Assembly (NCBI RefSeq): GCF_009884975.1
Contig: NZ_CP041970.1
Coordinates: 2,666,001 to 2,730,000, forward strand
From: Acinetobacter dispersus
GTDB lineage: Bacteria; Pseudomonadota; Gammaproteobacteria; Pseudomonadales; Moraxellaceae
Length of the DNA stretch: 64,000 nt
Direction: 5' to 3'
The notes beneath the pieces are model-generated. The model worked only from the letters and a program-made list of their open reading frames with translations, did no database searches and was not told the DNA's origin. Positions 46,417 through 56,049 of the stretch are shown in pieces; position 1 is the first letter of the stretch; every line of letters begins with the position of its first letter. The translations under genes were made by a program, and so were the position numbers.

Positions 46417-48129
46417 ATGTCAGGATTACATACGTCTCCAAAGTTTTCGGGGTTTATTCGACGGTTAGTTGAAGATGGGCATATGCCTATAACAACAATG
46501 CAAACAGCCATCGATGCTGCTAAAAAAGCACAACAAGATATCGTTGCACATCTGATTGAACAGCATCGCGTATCTCCATTAACCATTGCTGAAACCATTG
46601 CAGCCGAGTTTGGTGAGCCACTTTTCGATTTGGCTGTTTATGATACTGCCTTGTTACCTCGTGATCTGGCGGATAATAAGCTAATCCAAAAGCATAAAGT
46701 GGTCCCGCTGATTCAACGTGGTCAAATCCTCTATGTTGCGACCAGCAATCCAACCAATATCGAGGCACTGGATGCGATTCGCTTCAATACCAAACTCAAT
46801 ATTGAACCGATTATTGTTGAACACACCAAACTCGAAAAACTGATTGAACAGCAGTTTGGCGATTCTGGCAGCTTTGATTTTGGTGATAGTGAAGACTTTG
46901 ATCTCGATATCGATGTGAATCAAGACACTGCCAAAGACGATGATGAGGCGCCTCAAGGGGATGAATCTCCGATTGTAAAATACATCAATAAGCTATTGAT
47001 TGATGCGATTCGCATGGGTGCATCCGATTTACATTTCGAACCTTATGAAAAAATGTATCGTGTCCGTTATCGCGTTGATGGTGTACTTCGTCAAATCGCC
47101 AACCCACCATTACAAATGGCAACCCGTCTCGCCTCACGTTTAAAAGTCATGTCACAAATGGACATTTCTGAAAAACGAATGCCGCAAGATGGACGTATTA
47201 AACTTAAACTGTCCAAGACCAAAGCGATTGATTTCCGTGTCAACTCACTCCCCACACTGTTTGGCGAAAAGTTGGTACTGCGTATTCTAGATCCATCCAG
47301 CGCCATGCTGGGTATTGAAGCTCTCGGCTACGAAGACGAACAAAAAGCTTTATTTATGGATGCACTTGATAAACCTCAAGGCATGCTCCTGATTACAGGT
47401 CCAACGGGCTCTGGTAAAACGGTTTCGCTGTATACGGGATTAAATATTTTAAATACGGAAGACACCAATATTTCCACGGCCGAAGATCCAGTCGAAATTA
47501 ACTTGGAAGGGATTAATCAGGTTAACGTAAACCCAAAAACAGGACTCACCTTCTCTGCTGCCCTGAAAGCCTTTTTACGTCAAGATCCAGACGTGATCAT
47601 GGTCGGGGAGATCCGTGATTTGGAAACAGCAGAAATTGCAATTAAAGCTGCGCAAACAGGTCACATGGTGATGTCGACACTGCATACCAACAGTGCACCG
47701 GAGACATTGACCCGATTACGCAATATGGGCGTTCCCTCATTCAATATTGCAACTTCCGTCAATCTGGTGATTGCGCAACGCTTGGCACGCCGCCTCTGTG
47801 GTCAATGTAAAGAAGAAATTAGCATACCTAAACAAAGCTTGTTAGAACTCGGCTTTACTGAACAAGATTTAAATGATCCCGAGTTTAAAATTTTTCAACC
47901 TGTCGGTTGTGCTGAGTGCCGTGAAGGCTATAAAGGGCGTGTGGGGATTTACGAGGTCATGAAGGTCACACCAGAAATTTCCAGACTGATTATGGAAGAT
48001 GGTAACGCCTTACAAATTGCGGCAGCATCAGAACAAGCAGGTTTTAATAATCTACGTCGTTCAGGTTTGAAAAAGGTCATGCAAGGAATCACCTCTTTGC
48101 AAGAAGTCAACCGAGTAACAAGTGAATAA
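46417..48129 (+). CDS. pilB: Type IV pilus assembly ATPase PilB
   Basis: This 570-residue extension motor is a GspE/PilB secretion ATPase. It has an N-terminal domain (GspE_N-like, to about residue 140), an acidic linker, then the ATPase core: Walker A LLITGPTGSGKTVSLYTGL, the Asp box STAEDPVEINLEGINQVNVN, Walker B PDVIMVGEIRDLETAEIA and the His box GHMVMSTLHTN. A tetracysteine zinc site follows (CGQCK and CAEC). AAGGCGG lies six bases before the ATG. It is first of pilB-pilC-pilD and powers pilus extension for twitching and DNA uptake. Confidence 0.95.
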   Translation: MSGLHTSPKFSGFIRRLVEDGHMPITTMQTAIDAAKKAQQDIVAHLIEQHRVSPLTIAETIAAEFGEPLFDLAVYDTALLPRDLADNKLIQKHKVVPLIQRGQILYVATSNPTNIEALDAIRFNTKLNIEPIIVEHTKLEKLIEQQFGDSGSFDFGDSEDFDLDIDVNQDTAKDDDEAPQGDESPIVKYINKLLIDAIRMGASDLHFEPYEKMYRVRYRVDGVLRQIANPPLQMATRLASRLKVMSQMDISEKRMPQDGRIKLKLSKTKAIDFRVNSLPTLFGEKLVLRILDPSSAMLGIEALGYEDEQKALFMDALDKPQGMLLITGPTGSGKTVSLYTGLNILNTEDTNISTAEDPVEINLEGINQVNVNPKTGLTFSAALKAFLRQDPDVIMVGEIRDLETAEIAIKAAQTGHMVMSTLHTNSAPETLTRLRNMGVPSFNIATSVNLVIAQRLARRLCGQCKEEISIPKQSLLELGFTEQDLNDPEFKIFQPVGCAECREGYKGRVGIYEVMKVTPEISRLIMEDGNALQIAAASEQAGFNNLRRSGLKKVMQGITSLQEVNRVTSE

Positions 48130-48153
48130 AATTAATAAAAAGGATTAATAATC

Positions 48154-49380
48154 ATGGCAGCTAAAAAAGCGCAAATGATGCCAACTTTTGCTTATGAAGG
48201 GGTCGACCGGAAAGGAGCAAAAATTAAAGGGGAAGTACCAGCACGCAACATGGCTTTAGCAAAAGTCACCTTGCGTAAACAAGGCGTGACCATCAAAAAC
48301 ATTCGAGAAAAACGTAAAAATATTCTCGAAGGTCTGATGAAGAAAAAAGTCACGACACTCGATATCACCATCTTTACGCGCCAATTGGCAACCATGATGA
48401 AAGCGGGTGTCCCATTGGTACAAGGCTTTGAAATTGTCGCAGAGGGATTAGAAAATCCATCCATGCGTGAAGTTGTTCTAGGTATTAAAGGCGAAGTTGA
48501 AGGCGGTAATACCTTTGCTGGCGCACTCAAAAAATACCCTCAATACTTTGATAATTTATTTTGTTCCTTAGTTGAATCTGGCGAACAGTCTGGTGCACTT
48601 GAAACCATGTTAGATCGCGTCGCGATTTACAAAGAGAAGAGTGAACTACTAAAGCAGAAAATTAAAAAAGCGATGAAGTACCCGATCACAGTCGTTGTTG
48701 TTGCCGTCATTGTCACCATTATTCTAATGGTGAAAGTCGTCCCAGTATTCCAAGATTTATTTAGCTCTTTTGGTGCAGATCTTCCCGCATTTACCAAAAT
48801 GGTGGTAGAAATGTCGAAATGGATGCAAGAGTACTGGTTTATTTTGATTATTGTGATTGGTGCTATTATTGCTTCCTTCTTGGAAGCAAAAAAACGCAGT
48901 AAAAAATTCAGAGATCTACTGGATAAAATGGCACTCAAAGCCCCAATTTTTGGAGATCTCGTTTATAAAGCCATTATTGCACGTTACAGCCGTACCTTAG
49001 CGACAACATTTGCAGCAGGTGTTCCACTGATTGATGCACTAGAATCCACTGCGGGTGCAACCAACAATGTCGTTTACGAAGAAGCAGTAATGAAAATTCG
49101 TGAAGATGTGGCCACAGGTCAACAACTGCAATTTGCCATGCGTGTTTCCAATCGCTTTCCATCCATGGCGATTCAAATGGTTGCAATTGGTGAAGAATCA
49201 GGTGCGCTAGACAGTATGCTGGATAAAGTCGCGACTCATTATGAAAATGAAGTGGACAATGCCGTAGATGGATTAACGTCTATGATGGAACCCCTTATTA
49301 TGGCAATTCTTGGTGTTTTAGTCGGTGGTCTAGTGATTGCCATGTACTTACCAATCTTCCAAATGGGTTCTGTGGTCTAA
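48154..49380 (+). CDS. pilC: Type IV pilus inner-membrane platform protein PilC
   Basis: This 408-residue protein has two GspF domains. The first carries FTRQLATMMKAGVPLVQGFE and the second RYSRTLATTFAAGVPLIDAL, the expected internal duplication. Membrane helices are at ITVVVVAVIVTIILMVKVV, WFILIIVIGAIIASFL and near the C-terminus (MAILGVLVGGLVIAMYL). It couples PilB to the growing pilus at the inner membrane. AAGGA lies ten bases before the ATG. Confidence 0.95.
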   Translation: MAAKKAQMMPTFAYEGVDRKGAKIKGEVPARNMALAKVTLRKQGVTIKNIREKRKNILEGLMKKKVTTLDITIFTRQLATMMKAGVPLVQGFEIVAEGLENPSMREVVLGIKGEVEGGNTFAGALKKYPQYFDNLFCSLVESGEQSGALETMLDRVAIYKEKSELLKQKIKKAMKYPITVVVVAVIVTIILMVKVVPVFQDLFSSFGADLPAFTKMVVEMSKWMQEYWFILIIVIGAIIASFLEAKKRSKKFRDLLDKMALKAPIFGDLVYKAIIARYSRTLATTFAAGVPLIDALESTAGATNNVVYEEAVMKIREDVATGQQLQFAMRVSNRFPSMAIQMVAIGEESGALDSMLDKVATHYENEVDNAVDGLTSMMEPLIMAILGVLVGGLVIAMYLPIFQMGSVV

Positions 49381-49385
49381 TATTT

Positions 49386-50246
49386 ATGCAACAATTCCTT
49401 TCTTATTTTATTGATAACCCAGCCGCCCTTTATCTTGCGGTTGGGCTTTTTAGTTTATGCATCGGCAGTTTTTTAAATGTTGTTATTTTCCGCACCCCTC
49501 GCATGATGGAACAGGAATGGCAGCAAGAATGTCAAATGTTGTTACACCCAGAACAACCCATTATTGATCAGAGTAAACTGACCTTAAGCCAACCAGCCTC
49601 AACCTGTCCAAAATGTGATTCGCCTATCCGTTGGTATCAAAATATCCCCGTGATTAGCTGGTTAGTACTGCGTGGTAAATGTGGGACTTGTCAAAATCCA
49701 ATTAGTATCCGCTATCCATTCATTGAACTGTTGACCATGCTCTGCTCTTTGGTTGTTGTTGCCGTATTCGGTACTACCATACAAATGCTATTTGGTTTAG
49801 TCCTCACGTGGGTATTGATTGCATTAACGTTTATTGATTTTGATACTCAACTACTGCCAGACCGCTTTACCTTACCCTTAGCTGCTTTAGGCCTCGGTAT
49901 TAATAGCTATGCGATTTACACGACAGCGACCGCCGCAATTTGGGGTTATCTCATTGGTTTCCTGTGCCTCTGGATTGTTTACTACATCTTTAAACTAGTA
50001 ACAGGCAAAGAAGGTATGGGTTATGGTGATTTCAAGCTCTTAGCCGCACTCGGAGCATGGATGGGTCCAATGCTGTTGCCTTTAATTGTGCTGCTCTCTT
50101 CTATGGTCGGTGCAATTATTGGTATTATTTTGATGAAAATGCGTGGTGAAAACCAGCCATTCGCATTTGGCCCTTATATCGCAATTGCAGGTTGGATTGC
50201 TTTTTTATGGGGTGATCAAATTATGAAAGTCTATTTAGGTGGTTAA
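49386..50246 (+). CDS. pilD: Type IV prepilin peptidase / N-methyltransferase PilD
   Basis: This 286-residue polytopic aspartic protease cleaves and N-methylates prepilins. It has the conserved GSFLNVVIFRTPRMM, a zinc-binding pair of CxxC (CPKCDSPIRWYQNIPVISWL and CGTCQNPIS), the first catalytic Asp in LTFIDFDTQLLPD and the second in the GxGD motif GMGYGDFKLLAALGAWMG. It serves both pilins and type II secretion pseudopilins. It starts five bases after pilC. Confidence 0.95.
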   Translation: MQQFLSYFIDNPAALYLAVGLFSLCIGSFLNVVIFRTPRMMEQEWQQECQMLLHPEQPIIDQSKLTLSQPASTCPKCDSPIRWYQNIPVISWLVLRGKCGTCQNPISIRYPFIELLTMLCSLVVVAVFGTTIQMLFGLVLTWVLIALTFIDFDTQLLPDRFTLPLAALGLGINSYAIYTTATAAIWGYLIGFLCLWIVYYIFKLVTGKEGMGYGDFKLLAALGAWMGPMLLPLIVLLSSMVGAIIGIILMKMRGENQPFAFGPYIAIAGWIAFLWGDQIMKVYLGG

Positions 50247-50247
50247 T

Positions 50248-50853
50248 ATGAGTTTTATCTTGGGCATTACAGGCGGTATTGGTAGTGGAAAATCGGCTGC
50301 TACACAATGGTTTGAGTCTCAAGGTATCACCGTCGTTGATGCTGACATTGTCGCAAGAGAAGTAGTTGAACCAGGTCAGCCCACTTTGCTAGCGATTCAA
50401 CAAGCATTTGGTGACTGGGTCTTATTAGAAGATGGTAGTTTGAACCGCCGTGCACTGCGTGAGCATATTTTTCAGTTTCCAGACGCACGTCAAAACCTAG
50501 AAAAAATTACCCACCCTGCCATTCGCCAGTCAATCATTCACCAACTACAACATGCTGAAAGTCCTTATGTAATTTTAGTCTCACCGCTTTTGTTTGAAAC
50601 CAATCAACATCAATTGGTTCAGCATACCTTACTGATCGATGCTGATGAACAAACTCAGCTACAACGTGCTGGTCAGAGAGATGGGCAGAGTGAAGAACAG
50701 ATTCTGAAAATTATTGCAGCACAAATGCCACGTGTTCAAAAACAACAGTTAGCCAATGATATTGTGCTCAATGATGGTTTATTAGAACATCTACATCAAC
50801 AACTCAGACCCTTGCACTTCAGTTATTTACAACGAGCAGAACACGCATTTTAG
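50248..50853 (+). CDS. coaE: Dephospho-CoA kinase
   Basis: This 201-residue P-loop kinase catalyses the last step of coenzyme A synthesis. It has Walker A LGITGGIGSGKSAATQWF, DADIVAREVVEPGQP for CoA binding, and KITHPAIRQSI. It follows pilD by one base, the usual pilD-coaE order in Pseudomonas and Acinetobacter. I use the ATG at 50248 rather than the GTG nine bases upstream inside pilD. Its TAG overlaps the TAA of the convergent EamA gene by three bases. Confidence 0.95.
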   Translation: MSFILGITGGIGSGKSAATQWFESQGITVVDADIVAREVVEPGQPTLLAIQQAFGDWVLLEDGSLNRRALREHIFQFPDARQNLEKITHPAIRQSIIHQLQHAESPYVILVSPLLFETNQHQLVQHTLLIDADEQTQLQRAGQRDGQSEEQILKIIAAQMPRVQKQQLANDIVLNDGLLEHLHQQLRPLHFSYLQRAEHAF

Positions 50854-51761
50854 CCTTGTTTCTGTTTAGCGAGTTGAGTTGCCAAGGTGTCTTTCCGCAG
50901 CCATCGCCATGGCTGTAATGCACCGACACCCATCCCGATCAAGCCAGACACGATCGCGGCATTCAGCGGCTCATTTAACAAAGGCACAGCCACAATAGCT
51001 GCAATAAATGGTGCCAAAGTCACAATACTGCCTGTCTTAAATGCACCTAAGCGCTCAATTGCAGCCACATACGTCAACGTTGCCACGATCACCACCAGAA
51101 TGCCATGGAACAGCCCTTGAATCAGTAAATGTATGGGCGCTGCATCTTGAAAATGTTTAGGAATAAATAAAATATAAATCGGTAAATAAATAATGGCCGA
51201 CCAAATCACCACACCAGCTGTCGCATGCCAAGCAGATAATTTCCATTGTCTGAGTAAGACTGTAAAAATCCCCCACCACACCGCACTGATAAAAAGAAGT
51301 AAATCTCCTACGCCTAATGCTGAAGCTTGATCATTCAGCATGAGATAACTCATGAGGATTAGAGCAGCCATCATGATGATCAGGCTCAACCACGTATGTT
51401 TATCAAATGGTTGTTTGAATAGAAGATAAGCAGCAACGGCTGTGCAAAGTGGAATACAGCCATTTAAAAAAATAGCAGCATGTGCGGCAGGTGCATGTAA
51501 AAAAGCAGTATAGACGGTAAAACAATAAGCCAGACCACCAATGAGAGCCAAGATGACGAGCCGAGAGTCCCATAAAAATGTAAAATCTTTTTTATAGATC
51601 AAGACTGGCATTAAAATCAGGGAGGCAATTGCAAAACGCATTGCCACCAGATCCCAGACACTGACATGCCAATGTGCATTTAAGCGGGAGAAAATGGTGA
51701 ATCCTCCCCAAATACACATGGTAATAAAGACAAAGAAATAGCCTTGCGTACGGACGGTCAT
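50850..51761 (-). CDS. EamA/DMT-family membrane transporter
   Basis: This 303-residue protein has ten membrane helices in two EamA repeats (first near residues 8-140, second near 150-290). The repeats can be seen in FVFITMCIWGGFTIFSRLNA and in LLLFISAVWWGIFTVLLRQW. The drug/metabolite transporter family exports amino acids, metabolites or toxic compounds. No substrate is suggested by the sequence or neighbours. It ends convergently over the coaE stop codon and begins 30 bp from the rlmB stop, so it may be read as a second gene after rlmB. Confidence 0.82.
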   Translation of the reverse strand: MTVRTQGYFFVFITMCIWGGFTIFSRLNAHWHVSVWDLVAMRFAIASLILMPVLIYKKDFTFLWDSRLVILALIGGLAYCFTVYTAFLHAPAAHAAIFLNGCIPLCTAVAAYLLFKQPFDKHTWLSLIIMMAALILMSYLMLNDQASALGVGDLLLFISAVWWGIFTVLLRQWKLSAWHATAGVVIWSAIIYLPIYILFIPKHFQDAAPIHLLIQGLFHGILVVIVATLTYVAAIERLGAFKTGSIVTLAPFIAAIVAVPLLNEPLNAAIVSGLIGMGVGALQPWRWLRKDTLATQLAKQKQG

Positions 51762-51791
51762 CTGAGTTTACATTGCCAACATTTGGCTAAA

Positions 51792-52541
51792 TTATACAGC
51801 ACTACGCTGACGACACGCCTCATAAAGTGCCATACCTGTTGCCACACTGACATTCAGACTTTGTAAATCACCAGACATGGGAATATAAACAGTATGATCA
51901 CATTGTGACTGAGTAATTGGACGAAGTCCCGTATCTTCCGCACCCATAACGATCACCACAGGACCTTTAAAATCACATTGTTGTATCGGCAATGCTTTCT
52001 CATCCAACATCGTACCAATCACACGAGTATGGGTGCTGTCTTTTAGATGCGCTAAAGTTCGCGCTAAATTGGTCACTTGGATGAATTTAACCTTCTCAGC
52101 ACCGCCTGCCGCAACCTTACGTGCAGTAGGTGTTAAGCTTGCTGAACGATCACGTGGAACAATTACCGCCTGAACACCCATCGCAGCTGCAGTACGAATA
52201 CATGCACCAAGATTATGCGGATCTGTGACTTGATCAAGCGCCAACAACAAAGCATCTGGTGACTGCTGCATCAATTCATCCAAATCTTTTTCATTTAAAG
52301 TTGGATGTGGGCGAACAGCGGCAACCACGCCTTGATGAAAAGGTAAGCCTGCAAGCTTTTCTAAACTATCACGACTGGCTTTTTGGACACTAATCCCAAA
52401 AGGTTCCGCAAGCTGCAAAATCTTTTGCAAACGCTGATCATCACGACCTTTTAACGTAAATAAAGTCAAAACGCGTTCAGGCTCTAACTCCAACAATGAC
52501 TCTACCGAATGAACGCCATAATAATATTCAGGTTTTGCCAT
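51792..52541 (-). CDS. rlmB: 23S rRNA (guanosine-2251-2'-O)-methyltransferase RlmB
   Basis: This 249-residue SPOUT enzyme has an N-terminal substrate-binding domain (EYYYGVHSVESLLELEP at the start) and a C-terminal knotted domain with the three SpoU motifs: DPHNLGACIRTAAAMG, VIVMGAEDTGLRPIT and YIPMSGDLQSLNVSVATGMA. It methylates the P-loop of 23S rRNA. Length and motifs match E. coli RlmB. Tandem terminators lie immediately upstream, separating it from ppnP. Confidence 0.93.
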   Translation of the reverse strand: MAKPEYYYGVHSVESLLELEPERVLTLFTLKGRDDQRLQKILQLAEPFGISVQKASRDSLEKLAGLPFHQGVVAAVRPHPTLNEKDLDELMQQSPDALLLALDQVTDPHNLGACIRTAAAMGVQAVIVPRDRSASLTPTARKVAAGGAEKVKFIQVTNLARTLAHLKDSTHTRVIGTMLDEKALPIQQCDFKGPVVIVMGAEDTGLRPITQSQCDHTVYIPMSGDLQSLNVSVATGMALYEACRQRSAV

Positions 52542-52570
52542 GAACGACCTCTAACAATTTCATATCAACG

Positions 52571-52602
52571 AAAAATAAAAATCCTGCAAAGTAACTTTAC
52601 AG
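52571..52602 (-). terminator. Second of two tandem terminators after ppnP
   Basis: On the minus strand CCTGTAAAG-TTA-CTTTGCAGG is followed by ATTTTTATTTTT. It is a near copy of the terminator at 52641-52673. Confidence 0.8.
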
Positions 52603-52640
52603 GTGAGGAGCGATTATAGCTCCGCAAGAGTACTTAATAA

Positions 52641-52673
52641 AAAAATCCTGCAAAATGTCTTTACAGGATTTTT
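52641..52673 (-). terminator. First of two tandem terminators after ppnP
   Basis: On the minus strand AAAAATCCTG-n13-CAGGATTTTTTT (inner AAA/TTT pairs also form). It ends 36 bp beyond the ppnP stop. Confidence 0.85.
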
Positions 52674-52709
52674 ACTGACTCTAGTGTACTCGATTTAGAA
52701 AGGAATAAG

Positions 52710-53036
52710 TTAGCCTTCTAAATGACAGACATAATCGAGTACTTCATCCGCTTCAATGTGGAACATACTGTTACCAGGCACATAGAATGACTGGCCTGCA
52801 CGGAATAATTCGCTTTCAGTGCTATCTGCTATTTTAACACGGCATTCACCAGAAATAATTTCCATACGTTCTGGAACATGTGTTTCGAAAGTTAAAGCCT
52901 GTTCAGTAGGTAGAATTACACCCAAAGTCTTTTTTGTACCATCTTCAAATTGTACTGTATGGCTAATACATGCCCCACCAAAATACACATTCGATTTCTT
53001 AATGACCGTTACATGATCAAATTGCACTGAACTCAT
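52710..53036 (-). CDS. ppnP: Pyrimidine/purine nucleoside phosphorylase PpnP
   Basis: This 108-residue single-domain cupin matches the PpnP (formerly DUF1255/YaiE) family: [49 protein letters not shown], the cupin strand [19 protein letters not shown] and a C-terminal DYVCHLEG. E. coli PpnP phosphorolyses a broad range of nucleosides. The protein is slightly longer than the 94 residues of E. coli, at the N-terminus. It is monocistronic with two terminators. Confidence 0.9.
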   Translation of the reverse strand: MSSVQFDHVTVIKKSNVYFGGACISHTVQFEDGTKKTLGVILPTEQALTFETHVPERMEIISGECRVKIADSTESELFRAGQSFYVPGNSMFHIEADEVLDYVCHLEG

Positions 53037-53154
53037 GCGTACTCTCCAAATAATGCCGCATTTATATTAGATTATGCTGGACGTAGTTTAATTGCGCTGT
53101 GACAACTAATCAATCCATTTTCTAGGCTAATCATAGCAATTTTCATACCTGAGC

Positions 53155-53498
53155 GAGGATTAACAAAGCAACGCTTTGTCTGGGCGTAAGACGAGCAGCT
53201 ATGCTGTGAGTGAAGAGGAAAAGTAAAGCGAAGCTTTGTCCGAGCGTAAGACGAGTAGCTATGCTACGAGTGACAAGGATTAAGAAAGTGAAACTTTGCC
53301 CGAGCGCAAGACCTTGCGCCATACATGGCTCATATGCTGCGGGTGGCGAGAAAAACAAAGCGAAGCTTTGTCCTGAGGAACGATTCAAGTTCCGCAAGAA
53401 GACGAACAGCTCTGCTGTGAGTGGCGAGGATTAACAAAGCATGAGAAGCAGCGCTTCGTAAGGTTGGGACTCAAGACCCGTAGCTTTACTATGAGTGC
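53155..53498. repeat. Decaying tandem array of 60- to 78-bp intergenic repeats
   Basis: Five imperfect direct units start at 53155, 53215, 53275, 53348 and 53426. The first two are exactly 60 bp; the later three carry insertions (73, 78 and 73 bp). A unit begins GAGGATTAACAAAGC or similar and holds two small stems, AAAGC-GAA-GCTTT and GTAGC-TAT-GCTAC, separated by GTCCGAGCGTAAGACGA. A further remnant with AAAGCGAAACTTT is near 53586-53598. Because 60 is a multiple of three, open frames run through on both strands, but they look like artefacts. Confidence 0.85.
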
Positions 53499-53501
53499 AA
53501 A

Positions 53502-53532
53502 GATCAGCAAACATTATTAATGTTTACTGATC
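53502..53532. repeat. Long stem-loop after the repeat array
   Basis: GATCAG-C-AAACATT / AATGTTT-A-CTGATC, 13 pairs with one mismatch around a 3-nt loop, directly after the last repeat unit. No T-tract. Confidence 0.55.
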
Positions 53533-53720
53533 GCAAGAGCTAAGCACTACACCAACCGCTTTTCTACCCACGATGAAGAAATACAAAGCGAAACTTTCTC
53601 TTAAACTTACAAACAATCAGCAATTCCTCAGTAAATCAGGAAAATCCTACATTCAACTCTTGTAGCAACTTTAAAACTTCTCTATCTTTAAGCAAAAGAT
53701 TCTGTGCATTGGATGCGTTT

Positions 53721-55382
53721 ATGCTCACCCATTTAACTTTAATTAATTTTGCACTCGCTGACCATTTGGCTTTAGATATTGAACAAGGCTTCAATGTACT
53801 GACTGGTGAAACTGGCGCGGGCAAATCATTATTGTTAGATGCTCTCTCTGCCTGCTTAGGTGAACGCACCGATACCAACTATGTACGCTACGGGGCAGAT
53901 AAAGCAGACATCACTGCCGTATTTAGCTATCAACCGGAGAGTGCCGAAGCGCATTGGCTCACGGAACATGAACTTGATGATGACTCTGGTGAAATTCATT
54001 TAAGACGTGTAGTTTTTGCTACAGGTCGCAGCAAGGCATGGATTAATGGTCGTCCGAGTAGTTTAGCCGAACTCAAAGAAATCGGACGCTTACTGGTACA
54101 ACTCTACAGCCAACACAGTCAACAACAATTATTAGAACCACCTTATCCTAAACGCTGGTTAGACCGTTATCACAATTTTGCCGAGCCCTCGAATGCGGTA
54201 CGCGAAGCATATAGCACATGGCAAAAAAATATTCGCCAACATCAAGCGGCTTTAGATGCACAAACCACGCGTATTCAAAAAATACAAAACCTAGAATCTC
54301 AAATCGAAGAGCTTGAGGACGTCGTTCAAACGGATTATCGCGAAACTGAACAAGAGTTTGATCGTCTGAGTCACCATGAACATATCATGCAGGACTGTAG
54401 CTATAGCCTGAATGTCTTGGATGAAGCAGAACAAAACATTACCCAAGAAGTTGCCTCGATCATTCGTCGCTTAGAATCCCATGCTGGTCGTAGTGAACAA
54501 CTGTCGAATATTTATAATGCCTTGTTGAATGCCCAAAGCGAAATTGATGACGCCACGGCGAGCTTACGTCAATTTATTGATCGTCAAAGCTTTGATCCAG
54601 AGCGTATGGAACAACTGAATGCGACGTTGGAAGTATTCCATCGCTTGGCCCGCAAACACCGTACTCAACCTGAATTACTCAAGCAAGAATACGAAACTTG
54701 GCAGCAAGAATTAGAGCAATTACATCAACTTGAAGATCCAGAAACCTTGGCCGAACAAGTTGAAGTCTCTTATCAAGCATTTATGCAGAAAGCACAACAT
54801 TTAGATGATATTCGTCGTGCAGCAGCAATTCCATTGGCCAAACAACTGACCGAGCAAGTTAAACCGCTCGCACTGCCTGAAGCACATTTCGAATTTAAAT
54901 TTGAACCACAAGAACCTGCCAATGCAGAAGGCTTAAGCTTTATTCAACTGTTATTTACCGCGAATAAAGGGATTCCACCGCAGCCACTCGCACGCGTTGC
55001 ATCAGGGGGAGAGCTTTCACGTATTGCGTTGGTGATGCAGGTCATGAATGCTGAAAAAACAGATGCTGAGGTGCTGGTATTCGATGAAATTGATGTGGGG
55101 ATTAGTGGTGGTACGGCTGAGGTTGTTGGGCGTTTATTGGCTGATCTAGCACAACACGTACAATTGCTATGTATTACCCACCAAGCTCAGGTAGCCGCAC
55201 AGTCTGACCAACATTTATTAGTGAAGAAACAACAAACCGATCCTGCAAGCAGTACCATTATTGAGCTGGATGAAGAACAACGTATTTTAGAGCTGGCACG
55301 TATGTCTGGTGGTGTTGAAATCAGTGAAACCACCTTGCAGCATGCAAAACAATTACGTCAGCTAAAATTTCAGTCTGCCTGA
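53721..55382 (+). CDS. recN: DNA repair protein RecN
   Basis: This 553-residue SMC-like ATPase of double-strand break repair has the same length as E. coli RecN. It has Walker A LTGETGAGKSLLLDALSACL near the N-terminus, a central coiled coil (about residues 150-380), and at the C-terminus the signature ARVASGGELSRIALVMQV, Walker B VLVFDEIDVGISGGTAEVVG and the switch CITHQAQVA. I use the ATG at 53721; a TTG four codons upstream also opens the frame. It is downstream of the repeat array, and I see no LexA-type box before it (Acinetobacter lacks a classical LexA). Confidence 0.95.
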   Translation: MLTHLTLINFALADHLALDIEQGFNVLTGETGAGKSLLLDALSACLGERTDTNYVRYGADKADITAVFSYQPESAEAHWLTEHELDDDSGEIHLRRVVFATGRSKAWINGRPSSLAELKEIGRLLVQLYSQHSQQQLLEPPYPKRWLDRYHNFAEPSNAVREAYSTWQKNIRQHQAALDAQTTRIQKIQNLESQIEELEDVVQTDYRETEQEFDRLSHHEHIMQDCSYSLNVLDEAEQNITQEVASIIRRLESHAGRSEQLSNIYNALLNAQSEIDDATASLRQFIDRQSFDPERMEQLNATLEVFHRLARKHRTQPELLKQEYETWQQELEQLHQLEDPETLAEQVEVSYQAFMQKAQHLDDIRRAAAIPLAKQLTEQVKPLALPEAHFEFKFEPQEPANAEGLSFIQLLFTANKGIPPQPLARVASGGELSRIALVMQVMNAEKTDAEVLVFDEIDVGISGGTAEVVGRLLADLAQHVQLLCITHQAQVAAQSDQHLLVKKQQTDPASSTIIELDEEQRILELARMSGGVEISETTLQHAKQLRQLKFQSA

Positions 55383-55494
55383 CCTTATTACAAAATATTA
55401 GAAAATAATTGGCGAAATCCGATTAACTCTTGTATGTTGATAAAAAGAACCTATATAGATAGATCAGCACAATTTTTGATGGAGAACCGCCTAG

Positions 55495-56049
55495 GTGACG
55501 AAACAATACTTAACTCACCGTTGTCTCATCGCTCCACCAGACATGGCAGATGACAGCTTTGCAAATACCGTCATTTATCTTGCTCGCCATGATGAAGACG
55601 GTGCTCAAGGTATTATTATCAACCGCCCGTCTGATCTACAAATCAAAGAACTACTCAATGATTTAGAGATTGATGCCGACAATGTACAGCCGCATGCAGT
55701 TTTGCAGGGCGGCCCATTACGTCCAGAAGCTGGATTTGTTCTACACACAGGGCAACCAACATGGCATTCATCAATTGCAGTGGGTGAAAACGTCTGTATC
55801 ACCACCAGTAAAGATATCCTGGATGCAATTGCGCATAATGAAGGTGTAGGACGTTATCAAATTGCATTGGGTTATGCGAGTTGGAGCAAAAATCAGCTTG
55901 AAGAAGAAATTGCACGTGGTGATTGGCTCATTTGCGATTCAGATATGGATCTGATTTTTAATCTGCCATATGACGATCGTTGGGATGCAGCTTACAGAAA
56001 AATTGGGGTAGACCGTACTTGGCTTGCGTCTGAGATTGGTCATGCCTGA
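55495..56049 (+). CDS. yqgE: YqgE/AlgH family protein
   Basis: This 184-residue protein of the DUF179 family has the conserved start [28 protein letters not shown] (read as [12 protein letters not shown] then FANTVIYL), [32 protein letters not shown] and [19 protein letters not shown]. The biochemical role is unknown; AlgH was linked to alginate regulation in Pseudomonas. The start is a GTG with GGAG about ten bases upstream. The downstream ruvX overlaps it by eight bases, the usual yqgE-yqgF pairing. Confidence 0.92.
   Translation: MTKQYLTHRCLIAPPDMADDSFANTVIYLARHDEDGAQGIIINRPSDLQIKELLNDLEIDADNVQPHAVLQGGPLRPEAGFVLHTGQPTWHSSIAVGENVCITTSKDILDAIAHNEGVGRYQIALGYASWSKNQLEEEIARGDWLICDSDMDLIFNLPYDDRWDAAYRKIGVDRTWLASEIGHA

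Noticed and set aside
53143..53434. ORFs on both strands through the 60-bp repeat array (84 aa minus, 74 aa plus) with a 20-residue repeated peptide
   Set aside because: The repeat length is a multiple of three, so frames stay open by arithmetic. There is no ribosome site, and the stems dominate the sequence pattern.
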